A stretch of DNA of 64,000 bases from assembly GCA_003996215.1 (NCBI GenBank), contig QJPP01007241.1, positions 558,001-622,000 on the forward strand, read 5' to 3'. This stretch comes from Jaltomata sinuosa (lineage: Eukaryota > Streptophyta > Magnoliopsida > Solanales > Solanaceae). Below are positions 33,576 through 45,652 of this stretch, one piece after another. The notes under the pieces were generated by a model, which saw nothing but the letters and a program-made list of their open reading frames with translations, did not search any database and was not told the origin of the DNA. Numbering within the stretch: position 1 is the first letter of the stretch; each line of letters starts with the position of its first letter. The position numbers were made by a program, and so were the translations under genes.

Positions 33576-35087
33576 ACTAAATCCGTCATTAAATAGGATT
33601 AGTATATGAGTTTTTACTATTTATCGACATAAATTGTCCGTCACTAATTTCCATCAAATATCTTTACTTTAAAGGTCATCAAGTTTGGATTATATTTTAT
33701 GATTGAAAACTGATAATTTAAAATTTCCTGATTGTAATTTGAAATTTATCAAGCTAAATTCAACTATTTTTACTTTCTGACTTATGGGTCATATGGTGTT
33801 AAATTTGTTAGCCCAAAACGTATGAAATAGTCAATTTATGTTAATTTCTTAAAACATGATTAATAGATGTTAATTTAATGTCTTAATTGATATACTGTGT
33901 CAATCAGTATTTTAAAAGGCATTCATGAGGCGAGCTCTGGGGCGAGTCTCGAGGTGAGGTACAATAAAAACGCACCGAGACGATGGGAGCAAAAGTATTG
34001 TGGGGAATAAGTCCCATTAGTCTGCGGGTACGCTTAAGTGTTGGGCGAGTTTTTATTTTAGGGTGTAAGCCCAGAAAATCTCTCCTAATTAAAATTAAAA
34101 TTTCTAAATAAATACTTAAATTAGTACCAAAAACATAAAATTCAATTTGTTATTAAATTTTAAGAAGTTAAAAACCTTAAAAATCTTAATATAATTCATC
34201 CATAGTCCTATTTTTTATTCTTTCTCTTCCTTTTTCACTGGGTAAAGGGGAAAAATGATCAATGTGCAAATTACAAAGCAAAGACGCATCATCCTTATCA
34301 CTTGTTCTGGTTTGATGCTTCTGATTGTAGATTCCTTATTTACAAGTTAATTTATAAATTTCTACTCAATTTTTTTTTTAAAAATCTAATTAATCTTTTA
34401 CTTGTTTAGGTATGCTATATTTAAAGGATCAAACAAAGTGTGACAACAATTTTGAGTGTACTCTACTGTTTGGTGGATGTTGAATGAATATCTTTCTTTT
34501 CTTGTCAATTTTTTTTCCATCTCTAAGTTTCTCAAACAAGGTGATGATGTTAAAGAAAGATCAACATGGGATGAATTATCGCTCCAACCACCCCTTCCTA
34601 TTTTCATTTGACAAACATAATACTTTAAAAGCATATCTTCGTCATGATTCATGAAACACTCTACTAAGCACACATTCTGATATATTCATTCATAAAAAAT
34701 AAATTACTTTTTTTTAAAGTTCAAACGCTTTTAATGAAATTTTTAATTACACTATTGCAGTTAAGGGCACTTAAATTTTTGACTACACTACTGCAGTTAA
34801 GAACACTTACGTTGGAAGAAAAAGAAAGGGGTAACATGGAAAGTCTCAAAAGAAGATTTGTTGGATATAGTATAACATAATATCAAAAAATTGGTGCCGA
34901 AGTGGTTGGGACTTGCTAGTCTTTGATACATTTGGTATTTTTTTTTTGAGAAAATCTTACATCATTTTCTAGTAGTTTATTTGTTACTTTTAAACTGTTA
35001 GCTCCCATGGAATGACGTATGGATCATTGGAGATGATATGAGTTATGACTATAGTTCTTATCAATGTAGTAGATCAAATATATTTGA
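33576..35087. other. Intergenic DNA with a partial hAT-like element
   Basis: At 33905-34095 the sequence CAGTATTTTAAAAGGC, GAGGCGAGCTCTGGGGCGAG and GGGTGTAAGCCCAG resembles the left part of the element at 8209-8616, but no right end follows. A frame of 91 codons on the minus strand (34398-34673) has no recognised similarity and is not called. Confidence 0.4.
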
Positions 35088-36835
35088 TTCTAAATGTCTG
35101 TCGAGATAAGATTCATTATGTAAAGGTGTCAGAGAATCCTTGACAAATTTCAAAGACAGTACAAAATATTGCGTTGAGGTATTGAACATTATTATTGTTA
35201 TTTTTTAAAAAAAATTTAGCATATAAGTTGACCAATTCATGATTGCTCAAAGAAATCATGTGATAAAGAAACTAAAGACACATACAATGTTGAGGAAATA
35301 ACATAGAGATGTATATAAAGGCTGGAGTTGTATATAGTTATTTTCTGGTTAATACATATGATTTTCAGATAAAAAATTCTGTATTTGTCAAATATTAATT
35401 TTTTTATATAATAATATTATTATTTATAAAGGTAAGGATTAATTCTAGTTAGTAAGATGTAGCTATTTGTTTGTAACGCATTACTTTGGATGTTGTTGTA
35501 ATTTTTTTATTTATTAATATGAATATTTAAGTTGTTTAATTCAAAGTTCTAAAATAGTTCCGATAAAAAATAGATAGTTCTTCTTTCTTTCTTTTTTATT
35601 TAAATTTTTTACCTTTTATTTTTCTATAAATCTTTAATATTATTTTAAGTGAAATTAAAATCATAAAATTCACTATTAAAATTTTTGGGGACCTCAAAGT
35701 TTTGGAGGCCTAAAGCAAATATTTTACCAGCTTCACCCTTGAGCCACCCTGAAATGGACAAATGAAGCATTTTTTAAGTTTTCTTTTTTTTAACTGGACA
35801 CATAAGCGATTTTTGAGTAACTCAAAGACATCTGAGTTTTACCAAAATTTTCAAGTCTGACTCATTGAAAATTTCTAATTTTTTTTATCATTGTAAACTA
35901 TTTATTTAATTAAACCAAATGTGTATATTAAAACTAGTTGTAAAGGGTGATATAACATATAATGAAGTTTTCAACTGATCTCAATACCTTCGACACGAAA
36001 TATAATTATATATATGTACAAAAATTACTATTTTAAAAAAATAAAAATTAATTTTAAATCTATAATTTTAAGTTTTACATATTCAATGATAAGAACTAAA
36101 GGTCAAATCGGTTAAATTTATATCTTAGATTCATCGTTTCATAATAATGTACCCATCCTCTCAAAATCCTAGATACACCTCTGAGTACGTATAAGCGACG
36201 AAAACTAAGAGAAAAGCTAAAGCAATACAGAGATAAAGTTGGCACAAAACTTATCCCAATAAAAACAAAAGCTTGAACACAAAAGACACAAAATGTGCAC
36301 AAACTGACTTGTTTGTTCATTCAAACCCAAAGTACACACAATGTACAAAATGGTACAGGTAGATATATGTGACTGAATATAACAATGGAGAGATTTGTTA
36401 AAGTTTCTCTCTTTATCATACGAAGATGGTCATTATTGTCTTAGCTTGTGACTCAAGTTCCGAGGTCATAAATTTTTTTAACTTCCGATCATCTTTGATC
36501 TTCTGAGCATAAATATTATTGCCACCAGTATTTGTCGTTTTTGCTTCCCCAAAATTTAATATTTTTTTGAGTCCTTTTAGATAGGCGTCAGCCCAGTTTT
36601 TATCATCGTTATCAACATAAATACACAAAAGACCTATGCAGCATTTCACCAAGGACCTAAAGCCAAAAACACAAGAAAACATTGAGAGTTCAGTAAAAAC
36701 TGTCGTGAAAGATGATTTATTCAAGAAAAGGGGTTACATACTCCGCCTGTTCATCATCTACAGTATCATCAATAGCATTTGCAGTTGCTACAGTGTCATT
36801 TTTTTTCTTTTCAATCAACTCACGCAAAGGTTATA
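35088..36835. repeat. Copy A of a large tandem duplication (importin-like 3' exons and 3' flank)
   Basis: The order of landmarks here is repeated in 36836-41096: GAGATAAGATTCATTATGTAAAGG, TCATGATTGCTCAAAGAAATC, TATAAAGGCTGGAGTTGTATA, TTCACCCTTGAGCCACCC, ACAAACTGACTTGTTTG and then the importin-like exons. The copies differ at many single positions and by small indels. The junction at about 36835 lies inside the penultimate exon of copy A. Confidence 0.85.
36416..36835 (-). pseudogene. Importin-alpha-like terminal exons, copy A (truncated duplicate)
   Basis: The last exon (36656-36416) encodes CCIGLLCIY, KNWADAYLKGLKKILNFGEA and NIYAQKI..D.RKLKKF, matching the end of the importin-alpha ARM region (CLEGLENILKVGEA and NLYAQ). 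It stays open to a TGA at 36418-36416 and keeps the tryptophan codon that is a stop in copy B. The penultimate exon (to 36738, donor TAT|GTAACC) has lost its 5' end and acceptor at the duplication junction, so this copy cannot be spliced normally on its own. It lies downstream of copy B in the same direction. Confidence 0.7.
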
Positions 36836-39800
36836 TTTGAATCTAAATGTCATCGAGATAAGATTCATTATGTAAAGGTAGAAGAGAATCGTTGGCAAAT
36901 TTCAAAGACAGTACAAAACGTTGCGTTTGAGATAAATATTGAACATTAGTATTGTAATTTTTTTATTAAATTTTGGCATATCAATTGATCAAGTCATGAT
37001 TGCTCAAAGAAATCATGTGATAAGAAAAATAAAGACACATACGATGCTGGAAATAACAAAGAGAGGTATATAAAGGCTGGAGTTGTATATAATTATTTTC
37101 TGGTCAATAAACTTGATTTTTCAGATACAAAATTCTTCATTTGTCAAGTGTTAAAAATTTCACATAGTAATATTAGTATTTATAAATGTAAAAATTAATT
37201 CTAATTAGTAAGATGTTAGTAATTTATTTGCAATACATTCTTGGATGTTGTTGTAAATTTTTTATTTATTAATATGAATATTTGAGTTGTTTAATTCAAA
37301 GTTCTAAAATATTTCTGATAAAAAATAAATAGTTTTTCTTTCTTTCTTTTGTATTTAAATTTTGTTCTTTTATTTCTTATAATCTTTAATATTGTTTTAA
37401 GTGAAATTTATATCATAAAATTCATTTTTTTTTGAGCCTTCAAAACTTTGGGGCCTAAAGCAAAAACTTCACTTCACCCTTGAGCCACCCATGGAGTGGA
37501 CAAACAAAGCGTCTTTTAAGTTTTCTTTTTCTTTAACTGGACACATAAGTAGCTTTTGAGTAACTCAAAGACATTTGATTTTTACCAGAATTTTCAAGTT
37601 TGACACATTGGAAATTGCTTATTTTTTTTCATCAATGTAAATTTTTTATATAATTAAATCAAATGTGTATATTAAAATTAGTAGTAGTGGATGATATAAG
37701 ACAATCAATGGGTTCAACCAATCTCAATATCTTCGGCATGAAATATAGTTATATATTTGTACAAAAATTATCATTTTAAAAGATAAGAATTAATTTTGGA
37801 TCTATAATTTTAAACTGGGTTGTTTAAAGCTACCCTTTCTTGAAGAAAGAGAAATTGGGCCCAGGTCTTGGTGTGTTTTCACATGATTCTCAATACGCTA
37901 TCTAAACTAGGAAAATCAATATGGAAATGTAACAGGTTCAATGACAAGAACTTAAAGGTCAAATCAATTAAATTTATATCTTAAAATTACCTTTTTGTAA
38001 TAGTACACTGATCCTCTTGAAATTTTGGGTACGCCTCTGAATACGTATAAAACGAATTCACAAAAACTAAGAAAAAAGGTAAAGCAATACATAGGTAAAG
38101 CAGGCAGAAAACTGACTCCAATAGAAATAAAAGTTTGAACACAAAAATTGCATTAAATGTGCACAAACTGACTTGTTTGTCCATTCAAACTCAAAATACA
38201 CACATTATATAAGATGGTACAAGAAGAAATATGTGAATGAATATAATTATAATGACCGGGTTCATCATTGCAGGTAAATATTTCGTGTCAAGTTTCGAGT
38301 TAGAAAACTTTCGGGTTTGGGAGTTGAAAATTCTAGGCTAGGCTAGTCTCGGCCGATTTAGGAGCGAGGTATGGTCTAGGACAATTTGGGTAAGGATTAG
38401 GAAGGGAGTATTGACTTGAACTAGTTTTCCATTTAGCTAAGACATAGAGGAGTCCGGTGGACTTTTCGGAATCGAATTTGGATAAGTAGAACTCTCGGTA
38501 TTAAGGTTGACGTGAAGGGGTTGCTCTGAGACGTCAAAAAAATAAGTGTGTTATAAAATGGACCAATTTTGGGAACTTTAAGATGTTCTGTTCTGTGTCA
38601 ACCTCCACGACAGTTGGCACTCCGCTATAGCGACCTCCGCTGTAGCAGAGAAAATACCGCTACAGCGGAAGTCAACAACGGTCAGCCTCCGCCATAGCGG
38701 ACAACTCTGCTACGGTGGTACCGCTATAGCAGAGTGGACCGCTATAGCGGGCTCGATAGAATTTAATGCAGAAATATTTCCCAAAACATTCAGTTTTTAC
38801 AAACACGTTTGGGAGAAGGGCTAGGGCAATTCCAGGTGATTTTCCTCCATTTTGCATTATTTTTCTTCCCTAAGATAAAGTTTCTACTCCCCAAACTCCG
38901 TACTACTTTCCCTATGCTATAGAATTTCTAGGGGTAGACTTGGGAAAAGATTGGGAATGGCTTAGGGATGGTAGAATCCGGAGATACAGAGAGGGATTCT
39001 AGGTGTGGAAGTCCTTGGGTATGGTTAAAAGTACTGTATTATGATCATGTGACTTTAATTATCTAATTATATCCATAAAAAATAGTAGAACTAGGAGAAT
39101 TAATGGTGGAAAAGCCCGAAAAAAGGGTGAGATGATCATGGTTGGCCTGGGGTTTGGGATTTGGTGTAATCCGGGTAATGTATAGGCCATGTTTATTAAT
39201 TTAGTACTTGTATATTATTTTAGATCAAGAACAAGCAAGAATTTCAGAGAACGGGAAAGCTCGGGTTGAGTAGAGCTTTGGATCATTTCGAGGTAGGTGA
39301 TGGTTATTGATTCGTGTATACCTTGTATGTTTGTGTACTCTTATCTAAGTAATTGTATGATGTTTGCATTGCTCAGGGAATGATTTAATAATATCTAATG
39401 GTCCTGTTTAACAGTCTGGTGAATTGAACTGTGTATTTTGCTTGATTGGTTTATAAGTTGATTGTTCATTGTTTGTGATTGTGGATTGGTTGACATTCGA
39501 TTGGCTCGGGTACCACACCTGGTACGAGTATACTAACGGTTGACTCGGGTACCACGCCTGGTATGGGATATACTAACGGTTGGCTCGGGTACCACGCCTG
39601 GTACGAGAAATACTAACTGGTTGGCTAGGGTACCACGCCTGGTACGGGTTTAATTTTTTGCATTGTGCTTTGAATTGTGGGTCCTCTGAGTGGACCGAAT
39701 TGTGTTATTGAAATGTGATAATTGTTTATGGTCCTTGAGAGGCCGGGCTACTGTTATATCTGATTTTGAGTTGGTCTTGGTGTAGACCGGGTTGCATGTT

Positions 39801-41096
39801 TAACACTTAGGTGTTGTTTAGAGGAGATCCCAGAGTGGGTACGGGCTATATAAAGAGGGTTGTTTGATTGTTATATTTGATTGTTGATCATAGTGACAAA
39901 AGTGGATTACATGTGGGAACAAGCTAGGAAGAGACTTGTAGTTAGGGATGCTTGTTGACTTGTTACATGTGTTCCTGTACTCTTACTTGATTTGTTGTAC
40001 TACTCATACACTGTTTATTTGGAACTGGCTGATGATCCTACCAGTACACGGTGGTTGTGTACTGATACTGCACTTGTTTTTCTTTTGTGAGTACAGGTGA
40101 TCTTCCAGCAGTTGACACACGACCTCACTTGTAGTCTCAGCGCTTTCAGACGTCAAGGGTGAACTGTTTCGGTCGAGCTACCTTGATTTCTATCTTTTTG
40201 AAGTTGTAGCCCACTTGTTTCAGGCTTAAACTATTTTTTTTGTTGGGGTTGCATCCCCGTACTCTAGTTTTGGTAGTGTTTTGGTACGTTGACTTTCAGA
40301 TTGTAGAGGGGATTTTCTGCATGGTTATTATAATAGAGTTGTTTTATTGATATTGATAGTTAGTTTACTTTTTGCACATTAGTTTTGAGCTGTTAGAACG
40401 GTTAAGTTCGGAAAAGTAATGGTTTGCTCACCCGGGGGTTGGGTGAGTTCCACTCACGACGGTCTGGGTCATGACAATAACAATAGAGAAAGATTTGTTA
40501 AAAATTGTCTCTTTGTCATATGAAGGAAAGCATATGTCAAGTAAGAAAATATTATTAAACGACAACCTGGTGCACTAAAGCTCCCGCTATGAGCGAAGTT
40601 CGAAGGAAGAAAAGGTTACTATATAGTATAATTGAACCCCCTTGGACCCCTGCTCATTCCATTGACGGTCAGTATGTCATCATTATTGCCTTAGCTATAA
40701 CTTAAGTTTCGGGATCGTAAAATTTTTCAACCTCTCATCCTCTTTGATCTTCTGAGCATAAATATTATTACCATGATTAGTTGCCTTTTTCATTTCCCCA
40801 AACTTTAATATTTTTTCTATTCCCTTTAGATCGACGTCAGCCTATTTCTTATCATCGCTATCAATGTAAGTATATAAAAGACCTATGCAACATTTCACCA
40901 AGGACCTAAAGTCAAAAACACAAGAAAATATTGAGAGTTCAGTAAAAAAAATCAGAGATCGATGATTTATCCAAGAAAATATGTTACATACTCCGTCTGT
41001 TCGTCATCTACTGTACCATTAATAGCATTTGCAATTGCAATAATGACAATATCAATTTTATTCTTTTCAACCAACTCGTGCAGTGGTTCTATTAAA
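36836..41096. repeat. Copy B of the large tandem duplication, interrupted by a solo LTR
   Basis: It matches copy A from 36836 to 38247 and again from 40477 to about 41090. It carries the solo LTR (38248-40476), an extra segment of about 150 bp near 40525-40690 that includes the SINE-like phrase CACTAAAGCTCCCGCTATG, and about 100 extra bp near 37815-37930. Confidence 0.85.
38248..40476 (+). mobile_element. Solo LTR of the family of the 46-56 kb Ty3 element
   Basis: The LTR starts TATAATGACCGGGTTC and ends GGGTCATGACA. ATAAT (38243-38247) and ATAAC (40477-40481) flank it. It matches the two LTRs of the element at 46202-55906 along its length, in the opposite orientation. The empty site is preserved in copy A near 36378 (GAATATAACAATGGAG), which proves insertion after the duplication. 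It contains a cluster of CCGCTATAGCGG-type palindromes (about 38624-38752) and four GTACCACGCCTGGTAC-type units (about 39505-39650). Confidence 0.92.
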
Positions 41097-42752
41097 CTAG
41101 CAAAAAATACGGCATGATAAATTTAAACACCAACTACAAGGATGCATGATCAATAATGCAGACATCAATGTAAGAGAAGTCAATTTGCATTTCTATCAGT
41201 AGCTATCAATAGTCATCACATGTATAACGCCAATGTATATTGATGCACTACTACCATGGTACCATTGTAAAACTTGAGTATCTTTGACTTTGACATTAGC
41301 AGCTATGTACAAAGTTTATTTCTCCTAAAAAATGAAATTGCTACACGAAAAATATTTTTCAGAACATGCAATCGCTATTTAATACGTGTTCTGCAATATT
41401 TGACTAAATATTGTAAGTCTTATGTTATAAGTCAGTATGAAGTAAGCAAGAAACAACTAACAGAAGAATCAGTACACAAATTTCCTCACAAGAAGTCTAC
41501 AATTCTACAGAAGGAGTAGCGATAAAAAATCAGTTATTAATTACATCAATCCTATGGACAACTTCTTTTTTTCTTTATATAATTTTTTTGATAAAATATA
41601 ATTTTCTATTTTGCCCCCTCGTAAAATGAACTCTTTCACGATTTTGCAGCGAGATAAATATTTTAAGGAGGGGTAAATCATCTTGAAGACATACATATAT
41701 ACCTCTATCCATGGAGTGCTCTCACCAGTAATATATGTTATAATCACGCATATCATCCTTTTCCTCTAGTCCTCTAAATAGCAAGCTCAATAAGCAATAA
41801 AGAAAATGTTCTTTCTCATCCGGGGTAGCGGATATATTTGACTACATTAGTTAAAAAAATTAATTCATGTTTGACTCAGTTACACGATTGAAATAAATAA
41901 TATAATAAAATATTCATTTTCAACCGTGGAACTACTTTAGCACATTGAAGAAGGATAATATTATAGTAGCTTAACAGGACAACAAAGAAAGAAAGAAAAA
42001 TAAATGACCATACAGGGGTGAGCTAAACTCTCTTACCTCAGGTATGCAAAAGTTTTTTCTGTAAGCTGCTATACTAATATTTATAACAACACGGATGGCA
42101 TGGGCAATTACTGAGGAGAGCTATATTTGCTGAAACATCAATTGACGTATATATCAGATCCAATTGTAAGTCAGATATGAAGAAGTAGGTTGAATGAGAA
42201 ACTTAAACATCCCACTCACTTGAGAAGTTTAACTAGCACCGAAAGAATACCCGCAGCATGGAAGATATCAATAACCTCATTCAGGCTTACAATATTATAT
42301 TCAAATTCTTCTGCACCCCAAATAGTTGTACCAAAGAACAAATCTACTGAACCAGAAAGGAAATAAAATGCCTTGCATGCATTACTTAGCACCTCTTCAT
42401 CATCATTTGCATCGACAAGGTCACGAAGAACTATGATTGCTGGTCTCACCTGATAATTGAATCAGTAATGTAAAACATCCAGTAAGTTTGACCTATTTTG
42501 AAAGATTAAGAAAAGCAATTTTGTTGCATCACATAATTGCGGACCTAAAAACTTTTCAACCTTCATTAACTGACCCGATAAAAAGGAGGTTCTATTATGC
42601 CTCCACAAATCTTTGATATAGTCAACGTGAGTTTTTTCAACAACAAAACACTGGTAGTGTCCAACTTATGCAGCAAAGTATCCAAAGCCCAATGTTGAAG
42701 CATAATTACGACTTACAGGATAGAAAACAACTTTCTGCAGTTCCTCCACAAC
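40695..42752 (-). pseudogene. Importin-alpha-like ARM-repeat gene, C-terminal exons (copy B), probably decaying
   Basis: Importin-alpha carries nuclear localisation signals to importin-beta through ARM repeats. On the minus strand: exon 42752-42717 (VVEELQKVVFYP, donor CCT|GTAAGT); exon 42449-42220 (VRPAIIVLRDLVDANDDEEV, then LSNACKAFYFLSGS, like the VKPALPALERLIHSNDEEVL ARM repeat); exon 42120-42037 (VIAHAIRVVINIS); exon 41096-40988 (LIEPLHELVEKNK, then DDEQTEY, donor TAT|GTAACA); last exon 40905-40695 (SLVKCCIGLL, LKGIEKILKFGE, NIYAQKI). The first two join in phase. The third appears one base out of frame, and the last contains TAG at 40844-40842 where copy A has tryptophan. The usual ARM tryptophans and asparagines are mostly gone. 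Either a pseudogene or a very divergent lineage. Confidence 0.65.
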
Positions 42753-43061
42753 CTATAGTTGGAAAGAAAAGAATTTTCGAATCGATTTGAAGCAATTTAG
42801 ATAATACAATTTGGATTATAAAATTTGAATTGATTTAAAAATTTAATTTTAAAATATTATGGTTTTTAATTTTTATATAGTTGGGTGTGTTTACAATCTG
42901 ATCTGATTCAAAAAAACAGAATATATATAGACTAAATAATACTTTTGAATTGTGAACCGTTGTGACTGAATTTTAATGTCACTTTAAACTTGTAGTGCAA
43001 TGCTACTTTTAATTATTTAAGGCCTAATTTTAAAATTTTGTTACTTTTTGATCTAAAATTA

Positions 43062-43617
43062 AAATGAAAATAGTTGCTTTTTGAAATTTTGAAATAGAAC
43101 AAATCGATTTGTAAAATCGAAATAAAAATAGTTGCTTGTTGAAATTTTGAAATAGAACAAATCGATTTGTAAAATCGAAATAAAAATAGTTGCTTGTTGA
43201 AATTTTAAAATTGAATAAATTGATTTAAAATCGAAATAAAGATCGTTGCTTGTTAAAAATTTAAAATCGAACAAATCAATTTGTAAGATTAAAATGAAAA
43301 TAGTTGCTTGTTAAAATTTTAAAATCGAACAAATCAATTTGTAAAATCAAAATGAAAATAGTTGCTTGTTAAAATTTTGAAATCGAACAAATTGATTTGT
43401 AAATTCGAAACAAAAATAGTTGTTTGTTGAAATTTTGAAATCGAACAAATCAATTTGTAAATCGAAATGAAAATAGTTGCTTGTTGAAATTTTGAAATCG
43501 AAATAAAAATAGTTGCTTGTTGAAATTTTAAAATCGAATAGATTGATTTTGTAAAATCAAAATAAAAGTAATTGTTTGTTGAAATTTTGAAATAGAACAA
43601 ATCGATTTATATAATCG
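43062..43617. repeat. Minisatellite, about 9.5 units of 58 bp with an internal palindrome
   Basis: Units begin near 43062, 43120, 43178, 43234, 43291, 43349, 43408, 43465 (short), 43501 and 43559. Each holds ATAGTTGCTTGTTGAAATTTT and a version of the 14-bp palindrome ACAAATCGATTTGT, perfect in the first units and worn later. The long open frames on the minus strand come from the repeat and are not genes. Confidence 0.92.
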
Positions 43618-44455
43618 AATCAAAATAATAAAAAATCAATCAAATTAAATCTATAATAGATCAAGTTTAGATAAGGATTTTAACAAATTAAAATTTTAAA
43701 TTTCAATTCAAAAATGGCCAAAATCGAACCAAATGAATTTGTGCACAGGCCTATATGAGAGTCCCAACAGCTTTAGACTATGCAAAATCGTAAGAATAAA
43801 ACAAGTGTGAAGCTTAGAACCACAAGACACAAAAAAAATAAAAATCAACACATCACTCTCTACCTGGAGCTCTAGTGAATCCACTGTTCGTGTAATATTT
43901 GCAAGTAGAGGAAAAATAACAACAACAAAAGATTTAAGAATACCCTTACTTTTAGAATCGAAACCTGTGAACATAAATTTGCATCTAAGTAATATACAAG
44001 TTGAGTAAAATCAGCAGAAGCAGTCTTAGTCATACTTTAAGAGAACAATTGTCTGAGTTGTTTGATCCCCAACAGCTGTGTATTGTTATCAGCAGACTTG
44101 AGAAGAGAAATCATTGATTGAAGATCTAACTATAAACCAACTATTCAGTTACCACATTCAGCCTATAGTTTGGTAACAAAATACAGTAAACCTGTTAATC
44201 AACATTGCTTCAGTCTATACTACTACATACGGGGTTTAAAACACACCAGATCAACCTCCTGAAGCTCTGTTCGAATTTTTTGCCTAGGATCAGGTAGGTA
44301 CCGGAATATTGGAGTTCCTTTCTTAGTAGTACTATCAGAATCAGAATCATTGTTCCGAGCAACGCCAGGATTTGAACGTGAAACCATAAGGATAAAGTAA
44401 GTGTGAAGCTACAACCACAATACACTAAAGAATGTACAAGAAAGTCACTCTCTAC

Positions 44456-44702
44456 CTGGAGATTCAACAAATATTTTCTCTTTAGAAGCTCAACAAATTT
44501 AGAATACACATTTTCTACAATACGACTCAATTCTGTGAATAAAAAATTACACGTAAATGATATGTAAGTTGAATAAATTCAACAGAAAAGAAACTAGATC
44601 AATCTTAGTCATACTACCAGAGAGCACTTCCTTGTATTCTTTGGTCTCCGGCTGCTGCAAATTATTGGGCAAAACACAAGCAGCTATTGACAGAAGAAAT
44701 AA
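44456..44702 (-). CDS. Best-preserved importin-alpha-like exon pair in the array
   Basis: Exon 44702-44618 (85 bp) and exon 44532-44456 (77 bp) have good acceptors (TTTTACAG, TTATTCACAG) and donors (CTCTCTG|GTAG, CTCCAG|GTAG). Joined they are open for 54 codons: ACVLPNNLQQ, ETKEYKEVLS|ELSRIVENVY, then SKFVELLKRKYLLNLQ. The last part aligns with VIQSGVVPRFVEFL...FPQLQ at the end of the first ARM repeat of importin-alpha, a position where I would expect an intron. It is not known whether it is spliced to the exons at 42.7-40.7 kb. The ARM repeats in between were not found. Confidence 0.5.
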
Positions 44703-45159
44703 CTGTAAAACAACAAATCAATTACCATTAAAACCACATTCAACCTATAGTTTAGAAACAAAATATAATCAGCTTGCTAATTAACAGAGCTTCAGTTTTT
44801 ACAACAAAAGGGGTCAGCCACACACTATATCACCATCCGGAAGCTTTTAAAGTAATGGCGACCGCTTAAAATCCTTGTCTGTGAAAAGTCAAGAAGCTTC
44901 AATCTACAAGCACAAAATCATTAAGATAAAGCAAGTGTGAAGCTACAATCACATAAATAAGGCACAATAAAGTAATCATGACATCACTCTCTACCTGGAG
45001 TTGAAGCCCCATTTTCTCTTTATGATAAGCAGGCGAAATAAATCATAAGATATATCTTCTAAACAAGGAATCCGTTCTGTGATTTTTTTTTGAAGATAAG
45101 TGAATAGGAAAATCAAAATAAAATCAACAGAAAAGAAGTTGGAGCAGGTTTAGTCATAT

Positions 45160-45652
45160 TTAAAGGTGTCAATCGGGCCAGTTGACCCGAAATCGGACCG
45201 GCCTGGACCCGGTAAAAATCCAGCCCGATTCAGCCCTTAGTTAAAAGGTTGGGTTGGTCCGGGTCCCCTACTATAACTGAAATCGTCTGATTCAATGTTT
45301 GAACCCGGAACCGGTCATAATCGGTAATGTCAAGTCGATTAACCGACCTGGCCCGACCCAGCCCAACCCAACTCGACCTGATTTTTTAAATAATAAATAA
45401 AAATAATAATAAGTAATTTGTATTTTATTAATAAGATTTTAAAGAAAAATAATATTTTTTTAAAAATATTTTTTTTAATGTAACTCGACCCGGCCCGGTA
45501 TAATCCAAAATCGAACGAATCACATTGAACCCTTTTGGAACTGGAACGATTGAGCCCGAATAGGACTAACCCGGTACCAACCCGGCCCCAAACCCGACCG
45601 GTTCTATTTTTTTCAACTCGGCCCGGCCTCGTCTAGCCCACTAGACACCCAT
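45160..45652. mobile_element. hAT-like MITE with 8-bp target duplication
   Basis: The ends AAAGGTGTCAATC and AGACACCCAT are of the GGGGTGTCAA type known from plant hAT MITEs. AGTCATAT flanks the element at 45152-45159 and 45653-45660. The interior is rich in GGCCCGGCCCG-like and CCCGACC motifs. The uninterrupted site (TTAGTCATACTATCAGAG) is present in neighbouring array units. Confidence 0.85.

Noticed and set aside
34398..34673. A 91-codon minus-strand frame (LKYYVCQMKIGRGGWSDN...)
   Set aside because: Its composition is protein-like in part, but no family, splice partner or promoter could be recognised, so it is not called a gene.
43059..43600. Repeated FDFKFLTSN-like open frames on the minus strand
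   Set aside because: They translate the 58-bp minisatellite; there are no splice signals or family match.
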